A DNA stretch of 64,000 nucleotides from Paragorgia papillata (taxonomy: Eukaryota > Cnidaria > Anthozoa > Scleralcyonacea > Coralliidae), in NCBI GenBank assembly GCA_035771165.1, contig JAWNZC010000088.1:850501-914500 (forward strand). The letters are read 5' to 3'. Made by a program: the position numbers and the translations under genes. Under the pieces are notes generated by a model. That model worked only from the letters and a program-made list of their open reading frames with translations. It did no database searches and was not told the origin of the DNA. How positions within the stretch are numbered: position 1 is the first letter of the stretch; each line of letters opens with the position of its first letter. Below are positions 50,201-61,293 of this stretch, one piece after another.

Positions 50201-51933
50201 CACTAAAATAGGTCTATATTCGAAAGAACTGAGTGTTCTTTAGACAGTTTTTTTTTGTTGAAGTGATAGATATTTACTTAATCTTCACTGTAAGCGCTGA
50301 ATTATTGCTGTCCAGACCCTTTTACTCAGATAAATAACAGTACTCCACCAAATTCGTGGTAATAAGTTAAAAGATAATCTAATTATAATATTATTTATGC
50401 CGTAGATGGAGTACTGTTAAAAATACGGTTTAAGTTAGGTATTTTGCTACCTCAATGTTACCAGCATATAGAACTTTATCTGTATCATAAGCGTGATAGA
50501 GACAGTTGTTATTTAGAACGTGTTTATGCGGGAAATACGCAGTAAAGGCATGGAGTACTGTGCAGGAGCCATTATAATAGCACAGCTAATTATAAATGCA
50601 GTCTTTACGCTTATTTTGTTAGGTTGTCATTTAATACGCGGGCCAAATAAAACGCAAGTTTCTACTGTTTTGTGCTTATTTAGAACAACTGAAGTGGACA
50701 CGGATAGTAAAAGTAAACCACTGACAACCTATGAGTGTGGGTTTAGTATTTTGTTTGACTCCCTTTCATCACACAGTCAATTCGGTTAGGTAGACGTGCG
50801 ATCGTTTGATCAATTGTTGCGGTCTTCGCAACAGCGAAAGCTCGTTCATTGAAATGTTGAAATAATTCGTTTATAATTCTGCCGTGTAATTTTAGTTCCA
50901 CCGTTTGTTTTTTATCCGTTATTTGTTATTTTGGCAGTGCGTAATTTCAATTCATTGATATTGAATATTTTCAGACTGTCTGAAATAAGCGCAAGTCATA
51001 AGTATTAATACCAGGGTCACAGTTTTATTGATTACACACTCAATGAAGGTCAGGGTTACTATTAACGACTATGGGATGACTATTAGTATCAGTGAAATAA
51101 TTTTCCGATTGCTTCCGATTCGTATCGGTTGACCGGCACAGTACTCCACTACAGTACTCCACTAAAATAGGTCTATATTCGAAAGAACTGAGTGTTCTTT
51201 AGACAGTTTTTTTTGTTGAAGTGATAGATATTTACTTAATCTTCACTGTAAGCGCTGAATTATTGCTGTCCAGACCCTTTTACTCAGATAAATAACAGTA
51301 CTCCACCAAATTCGTGGTAATAAGTTAAAAGATAATCTAATTATAATATTATTTATGCCGTAGATGGAGTACTGTTAAAAATACGGTTTAAGTTAGGTAT
51401 TTTGCTACCTCAATGTTACCAGCATATAGAACTTTATCTGTATCATAAGCGTGATAGAGACAGTTGTTATTTAGAACGTGTTTATGCGGGAAATACGCAG
51501 TAAAGGCATGGAGTACTGTGCAGGAGCCATTATAATAGCACAGCTAATTATAAATGCAGTCTTTACGCTTATTTTGTTAGGTTGTCATTTAATACGCGGG
51601 CCAAATAAAACGCAAGTTTCTACTGTTTTGTGCTTATTTAGAACAACTGAAGTGGACACGGATAGTAAAAGTAAACCACTGACAACCTATGAGTGTGGGT
51701 TTAGTATTTTGTTTGACTCCCTTTCATCACACAGTCAATTCGGTTAGGTAGACGTGCGATCGTTTGATCAATTGTTGCGGTCTTCGCAACAGCGAAAGCT
51801 CGTTCATTGAAATGTTGAAATAATTCGTTTATAATTCTGCCGTGTAATTTTAGTTCCACCGTTTGTTTTTTATCCGTTATTTGTTATTTTGGCAGTGCAT
51901 AATTTCAATTCATTGATATTGAATATTTTCAGA
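47294..51933. repeat. 4,640-bp higher-order repeat, copy 3
   Basis: The same four units again. Homopolymer T tracts differ by one or two bases from copy 2, compensating so that the total length is again 4,640. Immediately right of it the array becomes diverged. Confidence 0.9.
50976..50978. other. MITE-less junction 3
   Basis: Same junction, exactly 4,640 bp after the second. Confidence 0.7.
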
Positions 51934-53401
51934 CAATCGTGGAATAATTACATTGGGACACAGCGTATGTCAAGTGACTTATGTGCGCACGCGATTTAAC
52001 CTTAAAATGTGCCCTCCCTTCCCCCTCCATCAACGTTGCGACAGAATTTTTGTTTTCTAGGCCTCAGAAGTATCCCCTGGAAATCAACATTGATTGGTGG
52101 GGTGGGAGGGGTAAAGCAAACGTTATTTATCCCACGATAGTGAAATAAGCGAGAAGGAAGCTAATTGATGCTTTAGTGTCCCCAATGAATTATTCTCAGA
52201 TTGTCTGAAATAAGCGCAAGTCATAAATATTAATACCAGGGTCACAGTTTTATTGATTACACACTCAATGAAGGTCAGGGTTACTATTAACGACTATGGG
52301 ATGACTATTAGTATCAGTGAAATAATTTTCCGATTGTTTCCGATTCGTATCGGTTGACCGACACAGTACTCCACTACAGTACTCCACTAAAATAGGTCTA
52401 TATTCGAAAGAACTGAGTGTTCTTTAGACAGTTTTTTTTGTTGAAGTGATAGATATTTACTTAATCTTCACTGTAAGCGCTGAATTATTGCTGTCCAGAC
52501 CCTTTTACTCAGATAAATAACAGTACTCCACCAAATTCGTGGTAATAAGTTAAAAGATAATCTAATTATAATATTGTTTATGCCGTAGATGGAGTACTGT
52601 TAAAAATACGGTTTAAGTTAGGTATTTTGTTACCTCAATGTTACCAGCATATAGAACTTTATCTGTATCATAAGCGTGATAGAGACAGTTGTTATTTAGA
52701 ACGTGTTTATGCGGGAAATACGCAGTAAAGGCATGGAGTACTGTGCAGGAGCCATTATAATAGCACAGCTAATTATTGTCATTTAATACGCGGGCCAAAT
52801 AAAACGCAAGTTTCTACTGTTTTTTTGCTTATTTAGAACAACTGAAGTGGACACGGATAGTAAAAGTAAACCACTGGCAACCTATGAGTGTGGGTTTAGT
52901 ATTTTGTTTGACTCCCTTTCGTCACACAGTCAATTCGGTTAGGCAGACGTGCGATAGTTTGATCAATTGTTGCGGTCTTCGCAACAGCGAAAGCTCGTTC
53001 ATTGAAATGTTGAAATAATTCGTTTATAATTCTGCCGTGTAATTTTAGTTCCACCGTTTGCTTTTTATCCGTTATTTATTATTTTGGCAGTGCGTAATTT
53101 CAATTCATTGATATTGAATATTTTCACACAATCGTGGAATAATTACATTGGGACACAGCGTATGTCAAGTGACTTATGTGCGCACGCGATTTAACCTTAA
53201 AATGTGCCCTCCCCTTCCCCCGCCGATCAACGTTGCGACAGAATTTTTGTTTTCTAGGCCTCACAAGTATCCCCTGGAAATCAACATTGATTGGTGGGGG
53301 GTGGGGAGGGGTAAAGCAACGTTATTTATCCCACGATAGTGAAATAAGCGAGAAGGAAGCTAATTGATGCTTTAGTGTCCCAATGAATTATTCTCAGATT
53401 G
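51934..53401. repeat. Diverged right-edge units of the family-2 array
   Basis: The last full unit (51934-53128) is 1,195 bp. It has a ~30-bp deletion near 52774 and many private substitutions and indels, for example in the C and G tracts of its MITE near 52015 and 52100. It is followed by a final MITE (53129-53401) preceded by CACA rather than CAGA. Edge divergence with a homogenised interior is the usual pattern of an array evolving by unequal exchange. Confidence 0.85.
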
Positions 53402-56400
53402 TAGATTAAAGAGCATGAAATTCTGTATAACATATGTAAATTTTAAAAAATCGTATAGAATAGCGGCTGAGAAAATTGTACCTTTTCTGAGGAAATCTGA
53501 AATATACAGCATAACCGCCGTCAGTCATATTAATGACGCCGCGGCGCGATTTGTTTAAATCTTGCCTGCGTCGTTCATGGGTTTATGCCACTCTGGTGAC
53601 TTATAGTAGACTAAAGAGCATGAAATTCTGTATAACATATGTAAATTTTAAAAAATCGTATAGAATAGCGGCTGGGAAATTTGTACTTTTTCTGAGGAAA
53701 TCTGAAATATACAACATAACATCCGTCAGTCGTATTAATAACGCCGCGCCGCAATTTGTTTAAAGCTTGACTGCGTCGTTCATGGGTCTATGCCACTCTG
53801 TGGACATTTACCAGATTAAAGAGCATGAAATTATGTATAACATATGTAAATTTTAAAAAAATCGTATAGAGTAGCGGCTGAGAAATTTGTACTTTTTCTG
53901 AGAAAATCTGAAATATACAATATAACATCCGTCAGTCGTATTAATAACGCCGCGCCGCAATTTGTTTAAAGCTTGCCTGCGTCGTTCATGGGTCAATGCC
54001 ACTCTGGGGACTTATATTAGATTAAAGAGCACGAAATTCTGTATAACATATGTAAATTTTAAAAAATCGTATAGAATAGCGGCTGAGAAAATTGTACCTT
54101 TTCTGAGGAAATCTGAAATATACAGCATAACCGCCGTCAGTCGTATTAATGACGCCGCGGCGCGATTTGTTTAAAACTTGCCTGCGTCGTTCATGGGTTT
54201 ATGCCACTCTGTGGACATATACCAGATTAAAGAGCATGAAATTCTGTATAACATATGTAAATTTAAAAAAATCGTATAGAGTAGCGGCTAAGAAATTTAT
54301 ACTTTTTCTGAGAAAATCTGAAATATACAACATAACATCCGTCAGTCGTATTAATAACGCCGCGCCGCAATTTGTTTAAAGCTTGGCTGCGTCGTTCATG
54401 GGTCAATGCCACTCTGGGGACTTATACTAGATTAAAGAGCATGAAATTCTGTATAACATATGTAAATTTTAAAAAATTGTATAGAATAGCGGCTGAGAAA
54501 ATTGTACCTTTTCTGAGGAAATCTGAAATATACAGCATAACCGCCGTCAGTCGTATTAATGACGCCGCGCGCGATTTGTTTAAAGCTTGCCTGCGTCGTT
54601 CATGGGTTTATGCCACTCTGTGGACATATACCAGATTAAAGAGCATGAAATTCTGTATAACATATGTAAATTTAAAAAAATCGTATAGAGTAGCGGCTGA
54701 GAAATTTGTACTTTTTCTGAGAAAATCTGAAATATACAACATAACATCCGTCAGTCGTATTAATAACGCCGCGCCGCAATTTGTTTAAAGCTTGGCTGCG
54801 TCGTTCATGGGTCAATGCCACTCTGGGGACTTATACTAGATTAAAGAGCATGAAATTCTGTATAACATATGTAAATTTTAAAAAATCGTATAGAATAGCG
54901 GCTGAGAAAATTGTACCTTTTCTGAGGAAATCTGAAATATACAGCATAACCGCCGTCAGTCGTATTAATGACGCCGCGGCGCGATTTGTTTAAAGCTTGC
55001 CTGCGTCGTTCATGGGTTTATGCCACTCTGGTGACTTATACTAGATTAAAGAGCATGAAATTCTGTATCACATATTTTTAATTTTAAAAAATCGTATAGA
55101 ATAGCGGCTGAGAAATTTGTACTTTTTCTGAGGAAATCTGAAATATACAACATAACATCCGTCAGTCGTATTAATAACGCCGCGCCGCAATTTGTTTAAA
55201 GCTTGACTGCGTCGTTCATGGGTCTATGCCACTCTGTGGACATATACCAGATTAAAGAGCATGAAATTCTGTATAACATATGTAAATTAAAAAAAATCGT
55301 ATAGACTAGCGGCTGAGAAATTTGTACTTTTTCTGAAAAAATCTGAAATATACAATATAACATCTGTCAGTCGTATTAATAACGCCGCGCCGCAATTTGT
55401 TTAAAGCTTGCCTGCGTCGTTCATGGGTCAATGCCACTCTGGGGACTTATACTAGATTAAAGAGCATGAAATTCTGTATAACATATGTAAATTTTAAAAA
55501 ATCGTATAGAATAGCGGCTGAGAAAATTGTACCTTTTCTGAGGAAATCTGAAATATACAGCATAACCGCCGTCAGTCGTATTAATAACGCCGCGCCGCAA
55601 TTTGTTTAAGGCTTGCCTGCGTCGTTCATGGGTCTATGCCACTCTGTGCACATATACCAGATTAAAGAGCGTGAAATTCTGTATGACATATGTAAATTTT
55701 AAAAAATCGTTTAGAATAGCGGCTGAGAAATTTGTACCTTTTCTGAGGAAATCTGAAATATACAGCATAACCGCCGTCAGTCGTATTAATGACGCCGCTG
55801 CGCGATTTGTTTAAAGCTTGCCTGCGTCGTTCATGGGTTTATGCCACTCTGGTGACTTATACCAGATTAAAGAGCATGAGATTCTGTATAACATATGCAA
55901 ATTTTAAAAAATCGTATAGAGTAGCGGCTGAGAAATTTGTACTTTTTCTGAGAAAATCTGAAATATACAACATAACATCCGTCAGTCGTATTAATAACGC
56001 CGCGCCGCAATTTGTTTAAAGCTTGCCTTCGTCGTTCATGGGTCAATGCCACTCTGGGGACTTGTACTAGGTTAAAGAGCATGAAATTCTGTATAACATA
56101 TGTAAATTTAAAAAAATCGTATAGAATAGCGACTCAGAAAATTGTACGTTTTCTGAGGAAATCTGAAAATACAGCATAACCGCCGTCAGTCGTATTAATA
56201 ACGCCGCGCCGCAATTTGTTTAAAGCTTGCCTGCGTCCTTCATGGGTCAATGCCACTCTGGGGACTTATACTAGATTAAAGAGCATGAAATTCTGTATAA
56301 CATATGTAAATTTAAAAAAACGTATAGAGTAGCGGCTGAGAAATTTGTACTTTTTCTGAGAAAATCTGAAATATACAACATAACATCCGTCAGTCGTATT

Positions 56401-57812
56401 AATAACGCCGCGCCGCAATTTGTTTAAAGCTTGGCTGCGTCGTTCATGGTCAATGCCACTCTGGGGACTTATACTAGATTAAAGAGCATGAAATTCTGTA
56501 TAACATATGTAAATTTTAAAAAATCGTATAGAATAGCGGCTTAGAAAATTGTACCTTTTCTGAGGAAATCTGAAATATACAGCATAACCGCCGTCAGTCG
56601 TATTAATGATGCCGCGGCCCGATTTGTTTAAAGCTTGCCTGCGTCGTTCATGGGTTTATGCCACACTGGTGACTTATACTAGATTAAGGAGCATGAGATT
56701 CTGTATAACATATGCAAATTTTAAAAAATCGTATAGAGTAGCGGCTGAGAAATTTGTACTTTTTCTGAGAAAATCTGAAATATACAACATAACATCCGTC
56801 AGTCGTATTAATAACGCCGCGCCGCAATTTGTTTAAAGCTTGGCTGCGTCGTTCATGGTCAATGCCACTCTGGGGACTTATACTAGATTAAAGAGCATGA
56901 AATTCTGTATAACATATGTAAATTTTAAAAAATCGTATAGAATAGCGGCTTAGAAAATTGTACCTTTTCTGAGGAAATCTGAAATATACAGCATAACCGC
57001 CGTCAGTCGTATTAATGACGCCGCGGCGCGATTTGTTTAAATCTTGCTGCGTCGTTCATGGGTTTATGCCACTGTGGTGACTTATACTAGATTAAAGAGC
57101 ATGAAATTCTGTATAACATATGTAAATTTTAAAAAATCGTATAGAATAGCGGCTGAGAAATTTGTACTTTTTCTGAGGAAATCTGAAATATACAACATAA
57201 CATCCGTCAGTCGTATTAATAACGCCGCGCCGGAATTTGTTTAAAGCTTGACTGCGTCGTTCATGGGTCTATGCCACTCTGTGGACATATACCAGATTAA
57301 AGAGCATGAAATTCTGTATAACATATGTAAATTTCAAAAAAATCGTATAGAGTAGCGGCTGAGAAATTTGTACTTTTTCTGAGAAAATCTGAAATATACA
57401 ATATAACATCCGTCAGTCGTATTAATAACGCCGCGTGGCAATTTGTTTAAAACTTGCATGCGTGGTTCATGGGTCAATGCCACTCTGGGGACTTATACTA
57501 GATTAAAGAGCACGAAATTCTGTATAACATATGTAAATTTTAAAAAATCGTATAGAATAGCGGCTGAGAAAATTGTACCTTTTCTGAGGAAATCTGAAAT
57601 ATACAGCATAACCGCCGTCAGTCGTATTAATGACGCCGCTGCGCGATTTGTTTAAAGCTTGCCTGCGTCGTTCATGGATTTATGCCACTCTGGTGACTTA
57701 TACCAGATTAAAGAGCATGAGATTCTGTATAACATATGCAAATTTTAAAAAATCGTATAGAGTAGCGGCTGAGAAATTTGTACTTTTTCTGAGAAAATCT
57801 GAAATATACAAC
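53402..57812. repeat. 205-bp satellite array, block 3
   Basis: About 21.5 monomers of mixed subtype. A 410-bp dimer marked by TTCATGGTCAATG (one G lost) and GCGGCTTAGAAAATTG is doubled near 56440 and 56850. One monomer near 54565 lost a base (GCCGCGCGCGATT), making it 204 bp. This fuses two monomer frames into a 138-codon open frame at 54372-54788, which I do not regard as a gene. The block ends inside a monomer at GAAATATACAAC where the retrotransposon begins. Confidence 0.95.
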
Positions 57813-58357
57813 TTAATGTCCTCAACTACCAAATACTGCTAAGATTGATACTGACACAGTAAATAAGGCAATGTTTTTGTGGGGTTATGGAAGTGTGGGG
57901 CAACTGCTCTATATATTTTTGTTTATCTGCGATGAGCTGGGTCCTGAGAGATTCCAAGGGCAGATACTCGTAATTGAAAGCTGGATCTTGAGGAAGGCGA
58001 TTAAGACAAATGCTGATTTTTAGCTGGGTCCTAATCTGCTCAAGACATATACTTTCACCGCGCGGATTTGAGCTGGATCCTGAAAGGCGACTAGAACATA
58101 TACTCAATGGAGTTGGATCCCAGTCTGCCCTGCAGGACATATACTCCGAGTTGGACCCTTGATCTGGCTCAGGACATATACTCGTATGCAGAAATCAGAG
58201 CGATTGCCAAATTCCGTAAAGAAAACGTGAGGTCTATGGTAAAATTGCGACCTCATACTAGAGCAATTGCCTCCACAATCACACATATACAATGTGTGTG
58301 ATCCCCATAGACCGAAAACCGCGAGCACGTATAATCGAAATTGGTGTAAATTAAGTC
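57813..58357 (-). other. 3' non-coding region of the retrotransposon
   Basis: It holds a six-copy degenerate tandem repeat (57935-58183). Nearer the recombinase stop is a nested stem: GGTCTATGG 58231-58239 pairs with CCATAGACC 58305-58313, enclosing an ATCACACAT/ATGTGTGTGAT hairpin. No gene is supported on either strand. Confidence 0.7.
57935..58183. repeat. Six-copy subterminal repeat of the retrotransposon
   Basis: Copies start at about 57935, 57979, 58022, 58071, 58111 and 58149. Each begins AGCTGGATCC-like and most end GACATATACTC-like, with 38-49 bp spacing. They are degenerate, so old relative to the satellites. They could be recombinase or host-factor binding sites; no evidence decides. 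Confidence 0.75.
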
Positions 58358-59415
58358 TTATTTCCCTATCAATCGTTTTGAAACGTCTGCAAGAACATTC
58401 ACTGGTGTACGAATATATCTGAGATAACAGTCGGATGACCAGCGTCCTAGTGTTTGAATGAGCCAATGAGGCAAACTCTGTGAAGCGGCTGTAGTAGCCG
58501 CTCCAATTCTAAAGCTGTGACCAGCATAATGTGCAGTGTTGTAGCCACCTTGAGCCAATAGTGTTCGCAGTTCCTTAGTAAATTGACTACGTGATAGAGG
58601 AACACCGTTCGAGTAGCAAAACAATGGTCCCGCATGGTTTGATGACGTATGAGAAAAGTAGGTTTGAAGAGCCCGCACTGGACAATAGATACTCGAATTG
58701 CTGCCAATGGTTATTGTAACTGAAGATCGAAACGGATCGGTCTTAGAAGCTTTAATGTTGAGTTGCAAAAAACCAGCCTTATGGTGTTGGTCACTGTGAA
58801 AGCTTACGTCTGATCGGCTAAGATGAGTAGAGGAATTAAAAGGACCGGAGCAAGTCATTTCACCAATCCGCAGAAAACCAAAAAATGCTAAAAAATAGCG
58901 GCCCAAAACATTGTTTCATCGTGCGTTGGTACTTTGCGTGAATGCAATAAACGGTGAAAAAGTTTGAGGTGGTCTAATGTTATAGGTAGACGCGTCCTTG
59001 TAGAAACACCTTTAACTCGCTTTATGCCTCGTAAAATATAGTTCAGACGTTGAAATTTGGCTATAGGAAGGTCGTAGCCATTGACCAAATGCAGGTGGCG
59101 AACTGCGGCAAGATACACTTTTATGGTGTCAGGATTCACCGTCTTTGCCAGAAAAACAGCAAAATAGATAAGAACAGTTTCAGTAGTAGGCAGAAGAGGG
59201 ACATGCTTGTATAAATGAAATTGGTAGTAAAATTTCATAAACTGTTTTTCGCCGCTGCTATAAGTTTTAGTCGTACCTTGGGCTAACGAGGCAATTTGAT
59301 AACGACGTAAATCAGCGTCTAAAGACGAGAAAGTTCCTCTGGCAGAGGTTGTGGATGTTGATCTGCATGAGGTGCTAGGCGCCGAAATCTGGTTAGCTGA
59401 AAACGGGAGATAGAA
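58358..59415 (-). pseudogene. Tyrosine recombinase (DIRS/Ngaro type), one frameshift
   Basis: This integrates the element's DNA copy by tyrosine recombination. The N-terminal frame is open from 59415, with its first ATG at 59238, and carries a core-binding-like domain (AAVRHLH, LNYILRGIKRVKG). It hits TAG at about 58888. The catalytic frame (to 58358) supplies FLRIGE (Arg I), IKASKTDPFR (Lys), GHSFRIGAAT (His-x-x-Arg), LGRW and CYLRYIRT (catalytic Tyr, residue 164 of the second frame), so the catalytic set is complete. The frames meet at the A6 run 58890-58895 (T6 on the coding strand); one added base would join them. The start overlaps the end of the pol frame by about 95 bases, a usual arrangement in these elements, so how translation begins is unclear. 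Confidence 0.88.
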
Positions 59416-61293
59416 TCAGCAATGTCATTAGAATGACCTGGAACATGCAAGGCTTTGAAGTAAAAAATTATACTTTAGTGTTTGAAGGGTTAAGGCCCGC
59501 ACTAAATCCATCATACGTGGGCATTTTGAACGTTTAGAATTAATGATGGAAACTACAGCCTGGTTATCACAATAAAAGATCAGACGTTTTTGAGCCCACA
59601 AAGGTCCCCATATGTAGGAAGCTGCTACGATAGCATAGAGTTCTTGCCAATCAATGCTGATGTTCTTAGTGTCAAGAGTTTGATGGGGTAACCATTTGCC
59701 TTGAAACCACTGATTTTTGAAAATCCCCCCGAAACCCAGGGTACCAGAGGCATCTGTATACAGGAGAAGTGTTGTAGAATTCTCCCAAAAAGTGTTTAAA
59801 AAGAAACTTGCGCCATTCCAGTCCTTAAGAAATGTTTGCCACATTTTAATGTCTTCATGAAAACCATTTGTCAATCTAATGTGATGATGTGGTGCTGTAA
59901 CCCCCCGTGTAAGCTGTATTATACGCTGAAGAAATGCCCGACCGGGGACAATTACTTTGCAGGCAAAGTTTAGAGTACCTATCAGTGATTGGAGCTCCTT
60001 GAGTGTAGCGGACTTTTTAGTGTGCTGAAATTCTAAATCCGTGTGGAGACGACTCAGTTTATCGTAGGGAAGACGAGCTTCCATTTTGTGTGAGTCAAGA
60101 ACAATGCCTAAGAATTCGATGACTTGGCTAGGGCCCTCCGTTTTGTGATCTGCAATAGGAACGCCTAACGTATTAAGTGTTAACAACATACTAGAAAGAC
60201 TTGTTTGACATGCATGAAAAGGTGGCTCGGTCCTATCTGGTGGTTCCATTATCAGAAAATCGTCTAAGATATGCCCAACATAACTTATAAAATATTTGTT
60301 CATTAGAATCCACTCAAGCGCGTCAGAAAGTTGGTTAAAAATATATGGCGCACTTCGCAAACCAAAGGGCAGCACTTTATCGAAATAATAGGATTTATTC
60401 CAGTGCATGCCTAATAATTCCCAGTCGTCAGGATGAACAGGGAATTGACGAAAAGCAGACTCTACGTCAGTCTTAGCAAGATAAGTGTCTTTGCCTAATC
60501 GGATCAAAGCCGCAATGGCGTCATCCATTTTGATGTACTGCAGTGAAAAATCGTCTTTCTCAATAAATGAATTAATTGATTCGCCCGTTTTTGGAAACGA
60601 AAGGTGAAAAATGGTTCGAAATTTATCGGAATGCTTTTTGGGTACAATACCGATTGGCGAAACTTGTAAGTTAGCAAATGGAGGATTGGTGAAAGGACCG
60701 GCTGTGTGTCCAAGAGCAACTTCCTTAGCTAAGTTACTCGAAACAATAGTTGGATTGTCAGTGGCGGACTTGAGGTTTTTAGAAAATTTAGGCATGCGAG
60801 GACCATCGTAACCTAGGCGCGCGCCGAAACGCAAGTCTGTACAAAGTTTCAAAACGAATGATGTGTCAGGATGCCCACGAAGAGCATCTTCAAGCGCGTC
60901 GACGCGAATTGGCGTAACTATAGTATTATCTAAAGGTATTAAATTACTGCTACTATTAAGACTAGAATAATAATAACTACGAGTTCCATTTTCTTTTGTC
61001 GTTCTTGGAGCTACGGTCAGATCTGGAGGGTTGGACTTCGTTTTGAACGTTTTCATTACGGGATTTGGGACATTGGTACCCAGGATGGTTTCCCCTACAG
61101 CCAAATCTGTTGCATCGGTGAACGTAGGGGCAGTTTGGTTCAAGAGGGCATGGCCTACCCCTGTTGTAGCTGTGGCAGATTCCGTCCCTCGCTGCCCCAG
61201 CTCTGAATGAGGGTTCATTTGAAAAAAGGGAATAGTCCTCGCGCAACTGCGTAGAACTAGCCGTAAAAATACGTAACCACAATTGCATGTCAA
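59319..61293 (-). pseudogene. Reverse transcriptase-RNase H (DIRS/Ngaro type), one frameshift near the C terminus
   Basis: Copies the element RNA into DNA and removes the template. The frame is open from 61293 (TTG there; first ATG 61218). Counting from 61293, the N-terminal linker includes AKEVALGHTAGPF and LQVSPIGIVPKK. The RT has TDVESAFRQFPVHPDD (Asp276), LPFGLRSAPYIF and HILDDFLI (Asp344-Asp345, the YxDD-equivalent box). RNase H follows, with LYTDASG (Asp514), WQELYAI (Glu551) and FYCDNQAV (Asp576). The open frame stops at 59428 after a break at A6 59462-59467. In the neighbouring frame the conserved tail (ALHVPGHSNDIAD) continues to a stop at 59319. It overlaps gag by about 240-317 bases in another frame. 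Catalytic residues are intact. Confidence 0.92.

Larger units (their letters stand above)
28199..53401. mobile_element. 25.2-kb MITE/spacer tandem array (family 2), TA-flanked insertion in the satellite
   Basis: The array begins CAATCGTGGAATAATTAC after TA (28197-28198) and ends GAATTATTCTCAGATTG before TA (53402-53403). Flanking satellite reads ...GGGGACTTATACTA and GATTAAAGAGCATG, the same TA as in the family-1 insertion. It contains 19 MITE copies starting at 28199, 29427, 30656, 31884, 33112, 34330, 35559, 36787, 38014, 39241, 40468, 42654, 43881, 45108, 47294, 48520, 49747, 51934 and 53129. There are 21 spacers of about 955 bp. The normal period is 1,226-1,229 bp. Three units lack the MITE. 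Local deletions shorten the unit at 33112 (1,218 bp) and the last full unit (1,195 bp). No protein gene is supported. Amplification by unequal exchange after insertion of a MITE-spacer-MITE seed is my inference. Confidence 0.88.

Noticed and set aside
28246..53367. Paired 63-codon frames in every family-2 MITE
   Set aside because: Two overlapping frames of the same low-complexity C- and G-rich MITE; copied with the repeat, no domain, no sign of one frame being favoured.
58107..58301. Plus-strand 64-codon frame in the retrotransposon 3' region
   Set aside because: Lies over degenerate tandem repeats and a hairpin; no domain or conservation evidence.
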